The notes beneath the pieces were generated by a model. That model made no database searches. It had not been told where the DNA came from and saw only the letters and a list, made by a program, of their open reading frames with translations. A stretch of 64,000 nucleotides of DNA from Symbiodinium kawagutii (Eukaryota > Sar > Dinophyceae > Suessiales > Symbiodiniaceae), in NCBI GenBank assembly GCA_009767595.1, contig VSDK01011118.1:939386-1003385 (forward strand), read 5' to 3'. Of this stretch, positions 21,079 through 33,503 are shown piece after piece. Positions within the stretch are counted from its first letter, which is position 1, and every line of letters starts with the position of its first letter. The position numbers and the translations under genes were made by a program.

Positions 21079-22869
21079 TATATAGATGTTCCCTTCCAAG
21101 GGTTCTTAAATATGTTCCAGGGAGACGGTGTATCAAACTCATTACCCAGCTAGACCATACAAGCGATAGTGGTTGGCTTACCATGAAGCCCCGTGCTCGG
21201 CTGGCGAAGCTTCATGATTGCCAATGATGGTTTGGACAATGGTGATAGCTAAGCAAGCAAACCATCACTGGCAATGATCGAATAGACTAAGTACTCGTCA
21301 ATGATGAAAACTAAGCAAGCAAACATAAGCAAACCAATGGTCGTGATAGAATTGTTCTTCCCATTAGGTGGGGTAATGAATATCAAGTACTGTAATTCAT
21401 GAACAGCTGAGTGTGGTTTACAGCTTCATTATCCCGCATTAGTTGTTTAGTTTATATTGACCCATAGCCCTATATCGATGTTTCGTTTCCAAAATCTGCC
21501 GGCCCAGTGGTTTCCAACACTTGGGTACCAGGTTTGGTCTGATTCTTTTGGTCTCCAACTTACCATTGAAAAATGGCTATTGCTATTGTTAGCCACTATC
21601 AACCACCAAACCTCCAAGTTACCGGCGTTGAAAACCATGGGTTACCATAGGAAAACCTTCAAATCACCAGCTGAAAGCCTTGGTTTACACCACGCCAGGC
21701 AGCTGCTCAACCACCGTCGCATTTTTCCGGTAACCCGTATCCACACTGAGGTCCCCGCCGCATCGCTGAAGGCCGAGCTTACGCCTGTGGTGAGGGACTG
21801 GCAGGTTAATGAAAGATGGCCCCCGGCAGTTAGAAGTAGGGTTATAAACCCCTGTAGCTGGTAGTTAACCCTGGTTAACTTAGGTATAACTCAACTTATA
21901 AGTGGTTGGGGGCCCACCTTGCAGTAACTTTGAAAGGACCAGAATTGGTTGGTATGGCAAATGCCCAACAACTTGATGAAAAAAATGTACATTTAGAAAA
22001 CAATTTATGTATATACCCGTATCTGATAATAATGGGTATTCATCTTGTCATCAATGGTTGACTGTTTCCAGTGACTCAATTGACCTCAGGAGCCGCAGCA
22101 GCAAAAACAACAACTTGGCTTTGACAAATATCAGTTAGCTCTCTCTCCCTGCTTCCGTCCTCCCTACTCCTAAACAGCGTTCCCCATTTTGATGGTCGCT
22201 TCTATTAAAGCGACCACTCATCTTAACTAAACTTTACACAGTGTTTCCCATCTTAACTTTTAATTACCGCACCTACTGCACGACCAATTTATTCCTACCA
22301 AAATTCGCGCTTCAGAACGCTCACCTCCATCCTCAACCCCGCTCCGCCTGGCATCTTGACAGGAAAAACACTCGATATGACCGGAACTAAGATCACCAGG
22401 GGAGCTCCTGTGGTAGCAAATGTGCCCCGGCAAAATTGAAGTCAATTATATCACACACACACACCGAAATTGCAATGTGTGCTGATGCTCTGCCTAAATA
22501 CTTTTTGACCATGAGGGGAAACATCTTCCGAGCCCGCACGGCATCAGGACGCTCTGGCAGGTCCGAATTGACACAAATGAGGACCAAGGATCATGGTTGG
22601 GTACTGAGCATGCCAACAAAAACGCCCCGTCTCGCAGAAGCTTGGTGACTTTAAGATGGTTTCAATACTATGAACATCATACGTAGAAGTCTGAGGGATA
22701 TGCTCATGATGGGGAACCATGGGTGACAGGCAGCAAGACACATGAAGATTTAGAATAAATGCCGATACCACCACTCCTCATCCCACTGGATGATGCATTC
22801 CAGCGGGTAGGTAATAGCCCTGGCTGTAAGATGCTGTAGGTACCCAAGAACTACACTACAGGGTGCCCG
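21079..22869. other. No firm gene; two protein-like islands
   Basis: Plus strand 21690-21805 reads ARQLLNHRRIFPVTRIHTEV with AG|G and GT sites, but the minus strand is also open. Minus strand 22490-22585 reads LPERPDAVRARKMFPLMVKK without a clean acceptor. Both lie between module A and module B. Confidence 0.3.
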
Positions 22870-23000
22870 CGAAACCGAACCGGGAACCGGTTGGAGGAAC
22901 CGTTGGAACCGAATTGGGTGATAAAAAATGGAACCTAACCGTGGGGGAACCGAATCGAACATGAACCGAACCGGGCCGAACCGGTGGATTTAGGCTATGT
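22870..23000. repeat. Degenerate GAACC/CGAAC repeat block 1
   Basis: Dense GAACCG and AACCGAA words with irregular spacing; a second block lies at 23375-23485. Probably remnants of one pentanucleotide array. Confidence 0.7.
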
Positions 23001-23374
23001 TGCCTTGCCACTCAAAAACAACCTCTGGTAGAAGTCTTATCAATAATGCTCAGCCGTGGAAATCGATCTGGTGGAAATCACTGCCGTCGTGTGAAGCCCA
23101 GGAAAGGCAAGCCGTAGAAGGCCTCGCCCGCGTGGATCATCCCTGGTAGTGGATCGTCTTTCATCGTTGTAGGTATGACCATTCATGGTATATCATGGTC
23201 TAGTAGAGTCTAGTAAATAGTGGATAACCGACCATGACCTAATGATTATTGTGATACAAACCAACAGTGAACCATGATTACAACCATGGTATTCGGTGAT
23301 GGTGGTAATTGATAGTGAATGCTAGCAAATAATTAATGGTCACGGTTGATAATTTGACGTACATGGTGGTCTCT

Positions 23375-23485
23375 GAACCGAACCGAACCGGTTTTTAGAA
23401 TAACAGTACAAAACCGAACCGGGATTAAGGTTTCAAGCCTGCATAGGAACCTAACCGAACCTAACCGAACCGTGGCCATCCTGAC
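23375..23485. repeat. Degenerate GAACC/CGAAC repeat block 2
   Basis: CCGAACCGAACCGG and CCTAACCGAA words, as in block 1. The 375 bases between the blocks are unrelated. Confidence 0.7.
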
Positions 23486-26400
23486 ACTAGGAATGAATGA
23501 GCATGGTCACAAATCACTTGGGGCGAAGCATCAAGTAGCCTCCACCTAATGAAGCAACCAGCGCCCGCCCAATGTCAAGGGATACCACGGGGCTTCTGCT
23601 TGCTATGGGCCAATGGGAGTAGTCAGTGGCTCTGCTGATTGGCCAGCGACTCGTTATTCACAAGTGTCCTAAGCTAGTGAAAGCCAACTTCTTCCCGACC
23701 GTTTACTGAAGCTAGGCTCTTTGTGAGGTCGCAGCTGGCACACCAAATGCTAAACCATAAATATGTGTCGCATACATGGCTACTTTCCAATGATCGTGCG
23801 CTTTCCATGGCCATTCCCAAGGTCCAGGGTTTTCTAGCTGAAGGCGAGCTGATGGCCCAGCTCGAATATACTGAACGCAGCGACCACCGCATGAAATGAA
23901 CGTGAACAAAAAGTCAAAATCTTTTCATTCAGTTGCGCGCATACTGCCGCGCATTTGCCTCGAACTGGAGGGAAACACTCACGCGAAAAAGGCTATACCA
24001 ATGGTGCAAAATATTCATTCTCTTAGCTCTCCCTCCCGGCCCTGCCGAAAAGGTCCTTTTTTGGCCCATCCTCTGGCGCCATTTTCGGGGGTTGTGAACA
24101 TTCCAGGGCCATGGCTGACCAGCTTGGTTCGGTGGTGAATCAACATCAAGCAGCTACGGGTAATGGTGGATCCATAGATGGTTAATCATGATGGCTAATA
24201 TACGCTGAATATTGGCTAATGGTAGAAGACTGAAAAGCGTAATGGCCAATAATGGCTAACACTGGTGGTTAATCGGAGATCCAACTGTTCACAATCCCTG
24301 TGCATTTGATGGTAAATCACCAGCTATCGAGCAGGGAAATTGCAGGAAGTTTATCTATTCGAATCTCCCATTGTCCCAAGGCTTAGCCGATGATTAATGA
24401 TACTGAACCATGTTGGGCAGACCATTCATCTCAACTGCTTTAAGTCAAACGTGTTTCCGTGTTAAACCTTGACCATTGACCAAGCATGGCCCGATTGACC
24501 AGTAACGAAGCTACGTTGCAAGACTGCAGAAGCGGCACAGGAGCATCCACTGCACTGTGGCATCCCAGTGGCTGGGCGAAACGAAGTAGATCAAACAGCA
24601 CCCAACTTGCAGAAGGTGCTGAGGGAAATGATTGACTAGCTGGTGGTTCTGTAGGAGTTTCCAGTGGTTTTACAGGAATAATGGTGATACAAATGGGGTT
24701 CTCAAAACTTATCATCCCTCATCCTTCATGATAGTAATCAGCCAACCATTTTTGAACATTTCTCATGGTTCATATTGTTTCATATTTGAAGAAATTATCA
24801 TATCAAGCTTGGCGGCGCACGTCTAAAATTCAACATGTATGTCTGAAGAACTGTCTATAGTCGATCCTGCAGCCACCAAAATATACCAAAATAATGAGGC
24901 ACTCCTGGACCTTCACTGCTACGAATTTGCATCATTTTCTGCCCCCTTCTCCGGTGGAAGGCGGGCCAATTACATATTCCTGCCAAGCAAATTGGCATCC
25001 TTCGAACAAGCCCCCAGGTGGCCCACCTTTGCAATACAAGTCCCTTGCGGAGGTTGCATGTTGAGTTACCTTTGCACCGTACTTGTTTAACATGGCTGTT
25101 GGGTCAACGTTGGGATTTCGGTGTGCCCAATGTTTGTGTAATCACTGGTTCAACTGATCTACAATCATTGGCTTCTCAGTGACCATGTGAAGAGCTGCTG
25201 CCATCGCATCACTACCTGTCGCTGCTGGAGAGGGTGCAAACATACCTTGTGCCCTCACAGAAGCTGCCATTCACAGGTGGCATGGCGGCTACGCATTCTC
25301 CAACACTGAATGGGTGATATGCGGGTATATGCGTGTCAAGTGTGACCAGTCACCATGTACTGCCGACTAATTTTGCTGCCTAAAGTCCAAATATTTGTTT
25401 AGTTCTGTTTGTTCAATAGTAAAGATGTATATTTAAGATGTAACTACACAATATGCAATTAAAAATGGATTCTGGACATCCATTTAAACATAAATATATA
25501 TATATATATATTGTGTTTATATCGACATGTGAAATATGTGAACGGTTGAAACATGTGACCTCTTCTACAGAAGTCTGACAATTTGAATCTGCTGCCGAAA
25601 AGGGCTTGGAAATTACAAGGGCAATGGGATTTCGCCCCACATCCAAGCAGTAGGCTTGTAGCGCTAAACCGAGAATCAACCCAAAGGTCTTAAAAAACAT
25701 GAAAGAGTCGGCAAACCGTGCTGCCAGCGATGTCACGTCATGTCATCACCTTCTTTCAAATATTTTTGAATATGATCATTCAACATCATGTATACCATGT
25801 GCGCTTCCATTTATCAAGTGTAACCCTGGCAGTGGAGAAAAACGACTTCCCCTCGCTGGGATGTCCCGCGAAGCGCTGCAACAAAAGCTGCCACACCTCC
25901 TCTTGCTACAGAAACTCGGCCACCTGCGGAGGAAAGCGAAACCATTCACCCAAGTGTTCAACATCAAATACCACCAGCCTCAACACAAACCATCATTCAG
26001 GATCTAGGTAATAATCATTCATAATAATTAATAATGATTAATAATAATTAAGCATCTAGTTGATGATTATTTCATGTATCAACCGACATCTGTTACAATC
26101 AATGGCGATCAAGTCAGCATCACTAAGAAACATCAACTGACATGTATCAGCATCATTAGTGATTTGAGCTCAATCAGCCTTACTACTCATCAACCAACAT
26201 GAATCATCGGTTAAACATCTGGTATATAGCCATCATTGGCACTGACCATCTTTTACCCATGTATCAGCCACCACTGGCCAAAATAGATCATCAACCATGC
26301 TTTAGCCAGCATCAATCAATGGCGAATCATCGATCATCATAATGATTTACAATCTATAAGACATTGATCATAAACCAACATTCAACCACCAACCAAATCT

Positions 26401-26624
26401 TCATTCAGCATCGGTCAACCTTGGTGGCTTACAAATCCCTTGCCATAACTTGAATTTTTAGTGGGCATTAGGTAAAACAAACCAATCCTACAAACACGAT
26501 AAGCCAGAGTGAGTCACTAAAAGCCAAAGTAAAACTAAGTGAGTCACTAAAAACCTAAGCCAGTCACCAACTTTGATGGCTGTAAGCTACACCGACACCC
26601 TACAACTGAGCTGCATGCACCAAC
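23486..26624. other. Probable intron or intergenic DNA with weak islands
   Basis: Minus-strand islands at 23690-23890, 24480-24690 and a plus-strand island at 25790-25950 are open (for example PGPWEWPWKAHDHWKVAMYA on the minus strand) but lack AG|G and donor pairs. A (TA)n run lies at 25493-25511. Otherwise AT-rich. Confidence 0.3.
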
Positions 26625-26704
26625 CAGTCGCCTCGCGGCGGCGGCCAGCAGGCTGCGGCAGCAGCGCCACTGCGGCCGGCAGGGCGGATTGCTTCAGCAA
26701 CTTC
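26625..26704 (-). CDS. Candidate exon downstream of module A
   Basis: Acceptor TGCCCACAG|G and donor GACTG|GTTGGT. In phase 0, as required after exon A5, it reads EVAEAIRPAGRSGAAAAAC. The Ala-rich composition and a second open frame keep confidence low. It may be the exon after A5 or unrelated. Confidence 0.3.
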
Positions 26705-26739
26705 CTGTGGGCAGCAGCGCTCTAGTGGTGCCATGGATG

Positions 26740-27450
26740 TGAAAAAGTGGTGACTGCATGGCATAGTGATTGAGAACGTATGGTAATTTGTGGTAATGGT
26801 CAGTAATGGTAGTTAACACTTGGCAAATGATGGTAGTTAAATGTAGCTAATCATGGTAGTTTAATTGATCACAACATGGTAGTTACCATTCGCGAGAACA
26901 AATGGTAATTAGAGGTATTGGTAGTTAATCATTGGCAAGTAAATGGTAGTTAATAATGCTAATTGGTGACTTGTTAACATTGGCTAGTGATGGTAGTTAA
27001 TTATTGAAATCAAGTAGCGGTGACTAGTAATGGTATGTTGTGGTAAACGGCTAGTAGTTGCAACCTGTCGTAGTGATTAAAAATTGATGGTTAACATTGG
27101 TTAGCAACTAGCAACTAGCTATGCTGAACAACTAGGACTTGCAACTAGTCATAGCAAATAACCAGTGTGCAACTGCAAACAATATAGTTGTTTAAAGTGG
27201 CTGCACAGTAATTGAAACTTGATGGTTAACATTGGTTAACACTCAGGAATGGCAAGTAATGAACTAGCTGTTATGGCTGCTAGTAGGATGACCATTGTTA
27301 ACCAATGGCTTGACCAATTACCAACTATAGCGACAATAGTGAATGGTGAATAATTACTAGTCAATGGTAAATAAATAGTGCTAAACAATAGAGTGGTCAA
27401 TAATTGATGGTTAACAGCTAGTCTGTGATAGTAAATGAGCAACTAGTAAG
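26740..27450. repeat. Decayed GGTAGTTAA-type repeat tract
   Basis: Words such as ATGGTAGTTAA, AACTAGC and TGGTTAACATTGG recur irregularly over 700 bases. No gene. Confidence 0.6.
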
Positions 27451-27780
27451 TGAGGGTTGATTAATAATCAATATCATATTCCATCATGCCCCAGCCACTG
27501 AAAATGATAGAGGGTTGGCAGAGCAGGGTCTCAATCATTCACAATGTAATTAGTGCGTTTGCTTCCGGCGTTTGGCTCAGGAAATGCTGGTGTTGAAGTG
27601 CTGCCCCCAAAGGTGCCACTGTTGCTATGTTCATCTACCCATGTGTTGATTGTGTTGATTCGTTGGTATCGACTATACCCATATACCAACCCGATCCAAC
27701 CTGTTGGTTACAGGATGTTACAGGACTTCAACGGCAACCCCCCGGGCGCATGAAGCGACCCCGGGGCAGTCCCCAGCTAC

Positions 27781-27886
27781 CCCCAGCTGCGGGCGGAGCA
27801 TCTCATGCTGCTTGGCGAAATCCACCAGGGAAGAACTGCTGCGATTGCCCTCGTAGTCACCCAACTCCTTGCCGTCCTTGAACATC
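27781..27886 (-). CDS. Thioredoxin/PDI-like module A, exon 5
   Basis: Acceptor ACCAAG|G; one base completing Lys, then 35 codons starting MFKDGKELGDYEGNR and continuing with SLVDFAKQHEML. This is strand 4, strand 5 and the C-terminal helix of a thioredoxin fold; FxDGxxxxYxGxR is typical of PDI domains. Donor GGGG|GTAGCT. Joined to A4 it gives GFPTIKMFKDGKE. The most readily recognised exon in the module. Confidence 0.85.
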
Positions 27887-28248
27887 CTTGGTACAGCAAG
27901 GCAGGGCTTCAAGGTGGTACGTGAGCCCACATGTGTACCCATGAGGCATGTTGGTAAACAAAGGCAACAAATTAAGTACGGTTCATGTTTGATTCTGAAG
28001 CTCATTCACTCCAAATAATTCATTGCGACAAGTATGGTCATCCTTTTAGATTCCACCTTGGTCGAGCAGCAAGCTATTAACGACTACAATATCTGGGTAA
28101 CGGTCATGTCATGAGTCTATCTGTGTACCGCAATGGCATGTCCAGCTGCTATACGCGATGCCAATGAGTCCGATCATAAGGCCTCTGCCTGTGCTGAAGT
28201 GTATGCTCTGGAAGTCGTCGTTAGATACAAAGGTGCTACACCCCCACA

Positions 28249-28357
28249 TGGTGGTTTCTGAAAAATAGGGGTACCCCAAAATCGATGATTTGTTACTACA
28301 AATGGTTGATTAGCTGGATGATGACTGGGAAGCCCCCTATGATTTGAGAAACGCCTG
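28249..28357 (-). mobile_element. MITE-A copy in intron A4/A5
   Basis: Ends GGTGGTTTCTGAAAAATAGG and CCCCCTATGATTTGAGAAAC; the interior is in reverse orientation. Confidence 0.75.
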
Positions 28358-28533
28358 TATAGTACTAGTCTAACCATTGTTGTTGGCAATTGCTCCTTAT
28401 TATTCACCACTATTAACCATTATAGTCCCATGTAAATCCATCATTTCACCAACAATTGGATCAGTTGGACCATTGTCATATCCATCCGAATCCATCCACC
28501 CCCCCACAGCTTATTCCAACGCATCCAAGTGGC

Positions 28534-28583
28534 TTGATGGTTGGAAATCCTTTGATGTCCATGGTTGGAAAGCCTCTGATGTC
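28534..28583 (-). CDS. Thioredoxin/PDI-like module A, exon 4 (cis-proline loop, duplicated)
   Basis: Acceptor CCTGGCCAG|G, 16 codons plus AA, DIRGFPTMDIKGFPTI, then GC donor TCAA|GCCACT. The eight-residue cis-proline segment DI(R/K)GFPT(M/I) is present twice as a 24-bp tandem duplication. Module B has it once (exon B4). The duplication keeps the frame but adds a second cis-Pro loop, unusual for this fold; it may be tolerated or may signal decay. It joins A3 in phase 0 and A5 in phase 2. Confidence 0.78.
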
Positions 28584-28660
28584 CTGGCCAGGCTCAGTGC
28601 TTCCAACCAGGTGTGGCCCTTGGGCTGGCTCCAACTAAACTGCAATATTTGCATGGTAGA

Positions 28661-28757
28661 CTGGTTGGTGGTTGAACCACCCCTATGAAAAATATCAGTC
28701 AACCAACCAGTCAATAGCTACTAAGGAAAATGAAAAATGTTTGAAACCACCAATCAG
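28661..28757 (+). mobile_element. MITE-B copy with intact 4-bp target duplication
   Basis: 97 bp, left end CTGGTTGGTGGTTGAACCAC, right end TTTGAAACCACCAATCAG, flanked by TAGA at 28657-28660 and 28758-28761. It lies in intron A3/A4, 77 bp from exon A4. Confidence 0.85.
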
Positions 28758-29591
28758 TAGATATTTGGGGTACAGCAGTGGGCCGCATTTGGGGTATATA
28801 TGGCCATATTTGGAGTGGTCCCTCGCAACGGAGAATCAGGTCGCCAATGTCCCATCGGATTTCGATTTCCGCGGTCGCAATGGAGTGCTTCACTTGGGAT
28901 TCATTGGGTGTTTCATTGCTGCGCGCCTCTACAGTGTTTGGGCATAACTCAAATGAATCTACCACGCAGTCGGTATACACAAGCGAAAGGACCAACGGCA
29001 GGCGTTTTCGTCCTACTTATGATCATTCCCAATGTGCCGTTCATCTTATGATCTTATGAAAATCAAGGTTGGTCCAATTTCTGTAGGCGGGGACTGACTG
29101 GGTTGCCATAACGACTGTACTGATGAAACTCACTTGGAGTCCGGCAAACACAAAGTCCAGTACCATCTCCACCATGGCGACAGCACCATCAACCATTACC
29201 ACTGGCTGAAAATCAAGCGATACACAATCAACATTGGTAATCCATAAGTCACTTGATACCATGAACAATGGCAACTATACCCTTTGGCAATCTACAGCAA
29301 TGAATCATCCGGACCTTTTGTAGGTTTCTTACCGACCTCGGGAATGGCGATTGTCCAGCCAGCTATCTAGCTATACTGGAGTGAAACTTGAGAAATGGCA
29401 CACCTTCACCAAAATCACCCTGGTACCCTGGCTATTCACATCGGCCATGACCATTCACTGGTCGTCTTCGTTGGGCTGTTCTTCCGGCGCCATTTCTTTT
29501 GGATGGTTCATATTGACCCATCACCTTATCAGGACCATCTCTGCTGGGAACCCATCAAACGTAAGTACTTCCCCAACCGCGTCAGCCGGAC

Positions 29592-29653
29592 CTTACACAG
29601 GTCCACGTTTTCCGGCACCGGGTTCCAGTTCTTGTCATTGCACTCGATCTGGC
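29592..29653 (-). CDS. Thioredoxin/PDI-like module A, exon 3
   Basis: Acceptor CCCCGAG|G; two bases completing Arg, then 20 codons QIECNDKNWNPVPENVDLCK, and donor TAAG|GTCCGG. It is strand 3 plus the following helix. Eleven of the first thirteen residues up to the VP match B3 or differ conservatively. Longer plus-strand frames over the same bases (29351-29697) are shadows. Confidence 0.82.
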
Positions 29654-29697
29654 CTCGGGGAAGCATGGACCGACCAGGCATAAAAACCTTTGTGTAG

Positions 29698-31267
29698 TTG
29701 ATTTTCTCAGTTGATCATGAACCGTCTGATTATCAATAGTTGATTATCATGAAGCTTTTCTTAGTTGATTATCAATAACTAATTCTCTTCTCTTGCGCCG
29801 TCACTCCATCACCACAACTGATTGCCTACATAGTTGATTTAGTTGATGATCAACCGTTAGTTAATACGTTCGTTGATTTTGTTGATCATCAACAATTAGT
29901 CGATCATTCACCATTGATTGCCCCAAGAGGATCCACAAAGGATACACGCAAAGACAAGTTGATGCACAAATTCATCCTGCGTGCATCTATCCATCGATCT
30001 ATCAACCTATTAGCCCATACATTTGTTCCCATGCACTTTTCCGTTTGCCAATAGACACGCAAAGATCGTTTTTGTGATAGTTTAGTATGACGAACTTCTT
30101 AGTGGGCGGATTCCCATGTTTTTTGTATCATATGACCAATTTGAATCAATTTGACAGATTCTTTCTAGCGAGCTTCAACTTCCCAACAGCACACATGGGG
30201 GTAAATCCACGGCCGTGGCGTCAGTAGCATGATGGCAGGTCCGGGTTCCATCGCTGATGGTGATCCATGTATCCGAAACACAGCAGGAGCTCTTCTGGTA
30301 TTTATTAGTAAGTGATACTGTCTATACCCTGAAAATAGCTAACCACTGCCCCTAAAAACAAAAAATATACTACCATAATATACCCTAGTCGATGAATCAC
30401 AGGTGGACATTACTAATTGAATCCATTTGTTTGTTGGCTGTCTATGCTGAATGGAAGCACAGTATGCACAGCATTGTTTGTGATATCTTGCTTGGCTCAC
30501 GCGTCATTTGCTTGTTTCGATCCACAAGCCCAACAAATTTGTATGCCATGAACGACTGACCGACATGAGCTGGTGACTGCAGGCTTGCACCAACCTGGGC
30601 AAACAATAATGTCATTACCGATTTCAAGTTCAATGCTGCATCTCATTGTCGATCTTCAAAGATCCCCAGTCAGTCCCTTTACAACGGAAATAGCGACCGG
30701 TTTCCATCATATCCCAATGGCAATATCAGTGGTCGATGAATGGTGACCAGTGGCCTATGCAGAAAGATTAAACATGAAGCAACCACATGCATAAGCACGT
30801 ACTTAAACATACAAGTATATAAACATAAATCAATACATAGTATAGTAACATCTAAACGCATCTGTCTGCATGAACTTCAACTTACCCGTAGCATTCTGTC
30901 TACCTGAGCCTAAATCCGATCCTATAAATATCTCATGAGTCGAAATCGGAGATATTGTCACTACCTGTCGAAACCGGATGAGTAAACAGGATCACCACCT
31001 ACCTATGACACGATCACCATCCACATTGGCCCCCAAAACCATCATGTTCAGGGGATCGCAAACCATATTATTTCAAGGTAAAAAACATGGTTTTAGGAGC
31101 TCATGGTACCTTGAAAGCTCATGGTACCTCATGGTTTCAAGCTCCTAAAAAGCCAGGTGTTTTCGGAGCTCATGGTACCTTGATCTACCTGAGTGACACT
31201 GATCGGGTCCTACCGATCCGCTTCCCGGTGGCGCTGGTGGATCCCCCGCACGGTTGAACCCAGCGGC
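29698..31267. other. Intron A2/A3
   Basis: AT-rich, with TTGATTATC/GTTGAT words at 29700-29920 and an inverted pair TTTTAGGAGCT / AGCTCCTAAAA (31090-31150) around CATGGTACC repeats. No exon recognised. Confidence 0.5.
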
Positions 31268-31325
31268 GGAAGGTCACGGGACCCACGTAGGCCTTCTGCG
31301 CAGCTTTCCAGGCAGGGGCCATGGC
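31268..31325 (-). CDS. Thioredoxin/PDI-like module A, exon 2
   Basis: A pyrimidine-rich acceptor (CCCCGGTGCCAG|G), then AMAPAWKAAQKAYVGPVTF plus one base, and a GC donor (CTTCC|GCCGCT). It is helix 1 directly after the active site in exon A1. The intron bases just 5' still spell a CQ codon pair (TGCCAG), matching where exon B2 begins, which suggests the boundary has moved. Confidence 0.8.
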
Positions 31326-31429
31326 CTGGCACCGGGGGCAGCGGGGAAGAAGTCAGCCCGGCGTAGGTCCATGGTTCAGCCCATGGTTCTGCCAAGCATT
31401 GACTTTTCCATGCTTAAGTATAGGGTTAA

Positions 31430-32060
31430 TGATTAATGGTGAAGGCCTAAGGTAATGATGAACTTGATGGTTCAGTTATGCCTAGGGTTAAGTTAAGCCA
31501 GTGGTCAAGCTAATGGTTAAGCCATTGATTGAACCAATGGTTAAGCCAATGGTAAATGGTGAATGGTTAGGCTACGCCAATGGTTAAGCGTAATAAATTT
31601 GTGTGATGATAATGTGTTTTTTGGTTAAGTTATGAACCATCAAATAATGATATTGTGTGATAATAACCATTAGCCAGTAGTTTCTTGACCATTGGTTACA
31701 TGGTTAAAACAATGGTCAAGTTATGCCAAAAGTCATGCCGGTGCCAAGAAGCCATGGCTGAGGTCCATGGTTGAGCGGTGCAAAGGGGTATGCGAATGGT
31801 TGAGCTATGAAGGTGGTCTATGGTCAAGCCAATGGTAGCGGTTAAGATTCCTATGTAAATGGTTAAACCAATGGTTAAACCAATGGTTAAACCAATGGTT
31901 ACGCCAATGGCTAACCTTTGTATGATTATGCCAGTGGTTAAGCCAATGGTTTCATATAATTCCTTGGTTATGCTAATGGTTGTGGCAATGGTCATGCCCA
32001 TGGTGTCAATAGGTTTACAATGGTTGAACCAATCGTTATTCTAGTGGTTAAGCCAATTGT
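31430..32060. repeat. ATGGTTAAGCC-type tract with a 12-bp tandem core
   Basis: AATGGTTAAACC is repeated three times exactly and once with changes at 31858-31905, inside 600 bases of decayed copies of the same word. The MVKP-repeat frame here is a product of the repeat. It lies in intron A1/A2. Confidence 0.85.
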
Positions 32061-33503
32061 TATAAATAATAACGGTTGATTAAGCCAAGGGTTACACATC
32101 TTTTGTGATAATGGCTGATGGCTCAACTACCGGAAGAGAATTCATGAATGGTGCCAATGGTTTTGACAGCTCAAGAATGCTTGAAAATTGTTATATGATA
32201 ACGGATCGTTGTTGGTTACTTGGCAGTTACTTGAGGTAATGGTAGTAATTGTTTCAATACTGACAAAAGTGGTCAAAATAATGATTCATAAATAACGGAC
32301 GAATGATTGGCACATGACCCAAGCCAAAAATTATGTGGTGAATCAATGTCTCCTTTGGCCAAATATAGCTAACACTTGGGGTGGATTAATGGTTAGGCAT
32401 GTCAATGGTCACATCACACAACTGCTGGCAGTCCAATAAGCTTGCAACTTGCCGCCACTGAAGCTGATGATGGCGAAGCAAGTGCCATTCTGAACAATAA
32501 AAACAACTGCTGCCATGCATCCAACGGCGCTTCCGACTGCTGGCAGTTTCTGAGGATTTTTAAGCTTTGCGGGGTGTCAGTTCGACATGTTGCGATTCCT
32601 TGCCCTTCTTTTGAAAGTTTAATAAATTGTGTGAAACATTTAACTCTTTCATGGAACTAAATGCAGCTAGTTCTTAATGAAACATCTGGATGGTCATCTG
32701 GCATCTCATCAACATTCTGACCCTAGAAAGCCAAAACAATTGGTGTTTGGAACAAATAATCAGGCTAAAATGCAGGGTGTTGACAAAAGTTGCTACAAGC
32801 GCCCGCTAAACCCTTTGCCACCCCGCTTGTGATAAGTAGTGAGGCAAGTGAGTCGATGGATGTAACTCATGATGATTCAAAGTTGGCACTCCCTGTCTAC
32901 TGACCCGTGCCCGCTTATAAAATTGCAATTTCCTAGCTGAATCTATCCGCAGCTTGATTGACAAGCCAAGTTGCTCCCGTTCATGACCTGCAAATTCACA
33001 AACCACCTAAACAATGCAGGTAGCGATTACTATTGCTAGTAGCTAGTGAACAGGCATACTGCAGCTACATTTACATTAGACGGCGATTTTTGATGGCAAA
33101 GCAAACCGCTTCTCTAGCTCAACAGCTTTTGCAATGAGCGTCAACTATCGGCAAAACCATCAACAGCTGGATATGCACATTGAATGAGCCAAGAATTCGT
33201 GACAAATACCACTGAAGAATAATCAGATATGTTAAGCCAGATTCTTGATTCAGCCACTGATGACATCATAAAATATTGAACTCAGCACAATGTGTCCATA
33301 AGTCCTTCAAATCACTTGATGCTGATCATCCGTTACACTCTAGTAAACCAACCTGGTTGCGTGGAAAGTCAACCATAGAAATGGCTGGCTTACATAGAAA
33401 GAATGGAAAGAATGATAAGTTTCACGTTCCAGGACCTTCCAGCTTAGTGACTCCCTCAGAGTGTACCTGTTGAATTTGAGGTTCCCAGTTGCACCAGCGG
33501 CGC
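32061..33503. other. Rest of intron A1/A2
   Basis: AT-rich DNA, no exon or element recognised. Confidence 0.45.

Noticed and set aside
29351-29697. Two plus-strand frames of about 100 codons
   Set aside because: They overlay thioredoxin exon A3, which is on the minus strand and matches exon B3.
31696-32044. Frames with MVKP or TIGLTIG repeats
   Set aside because: Products of the 12-bp AATGGTTAAACC repeat tract.
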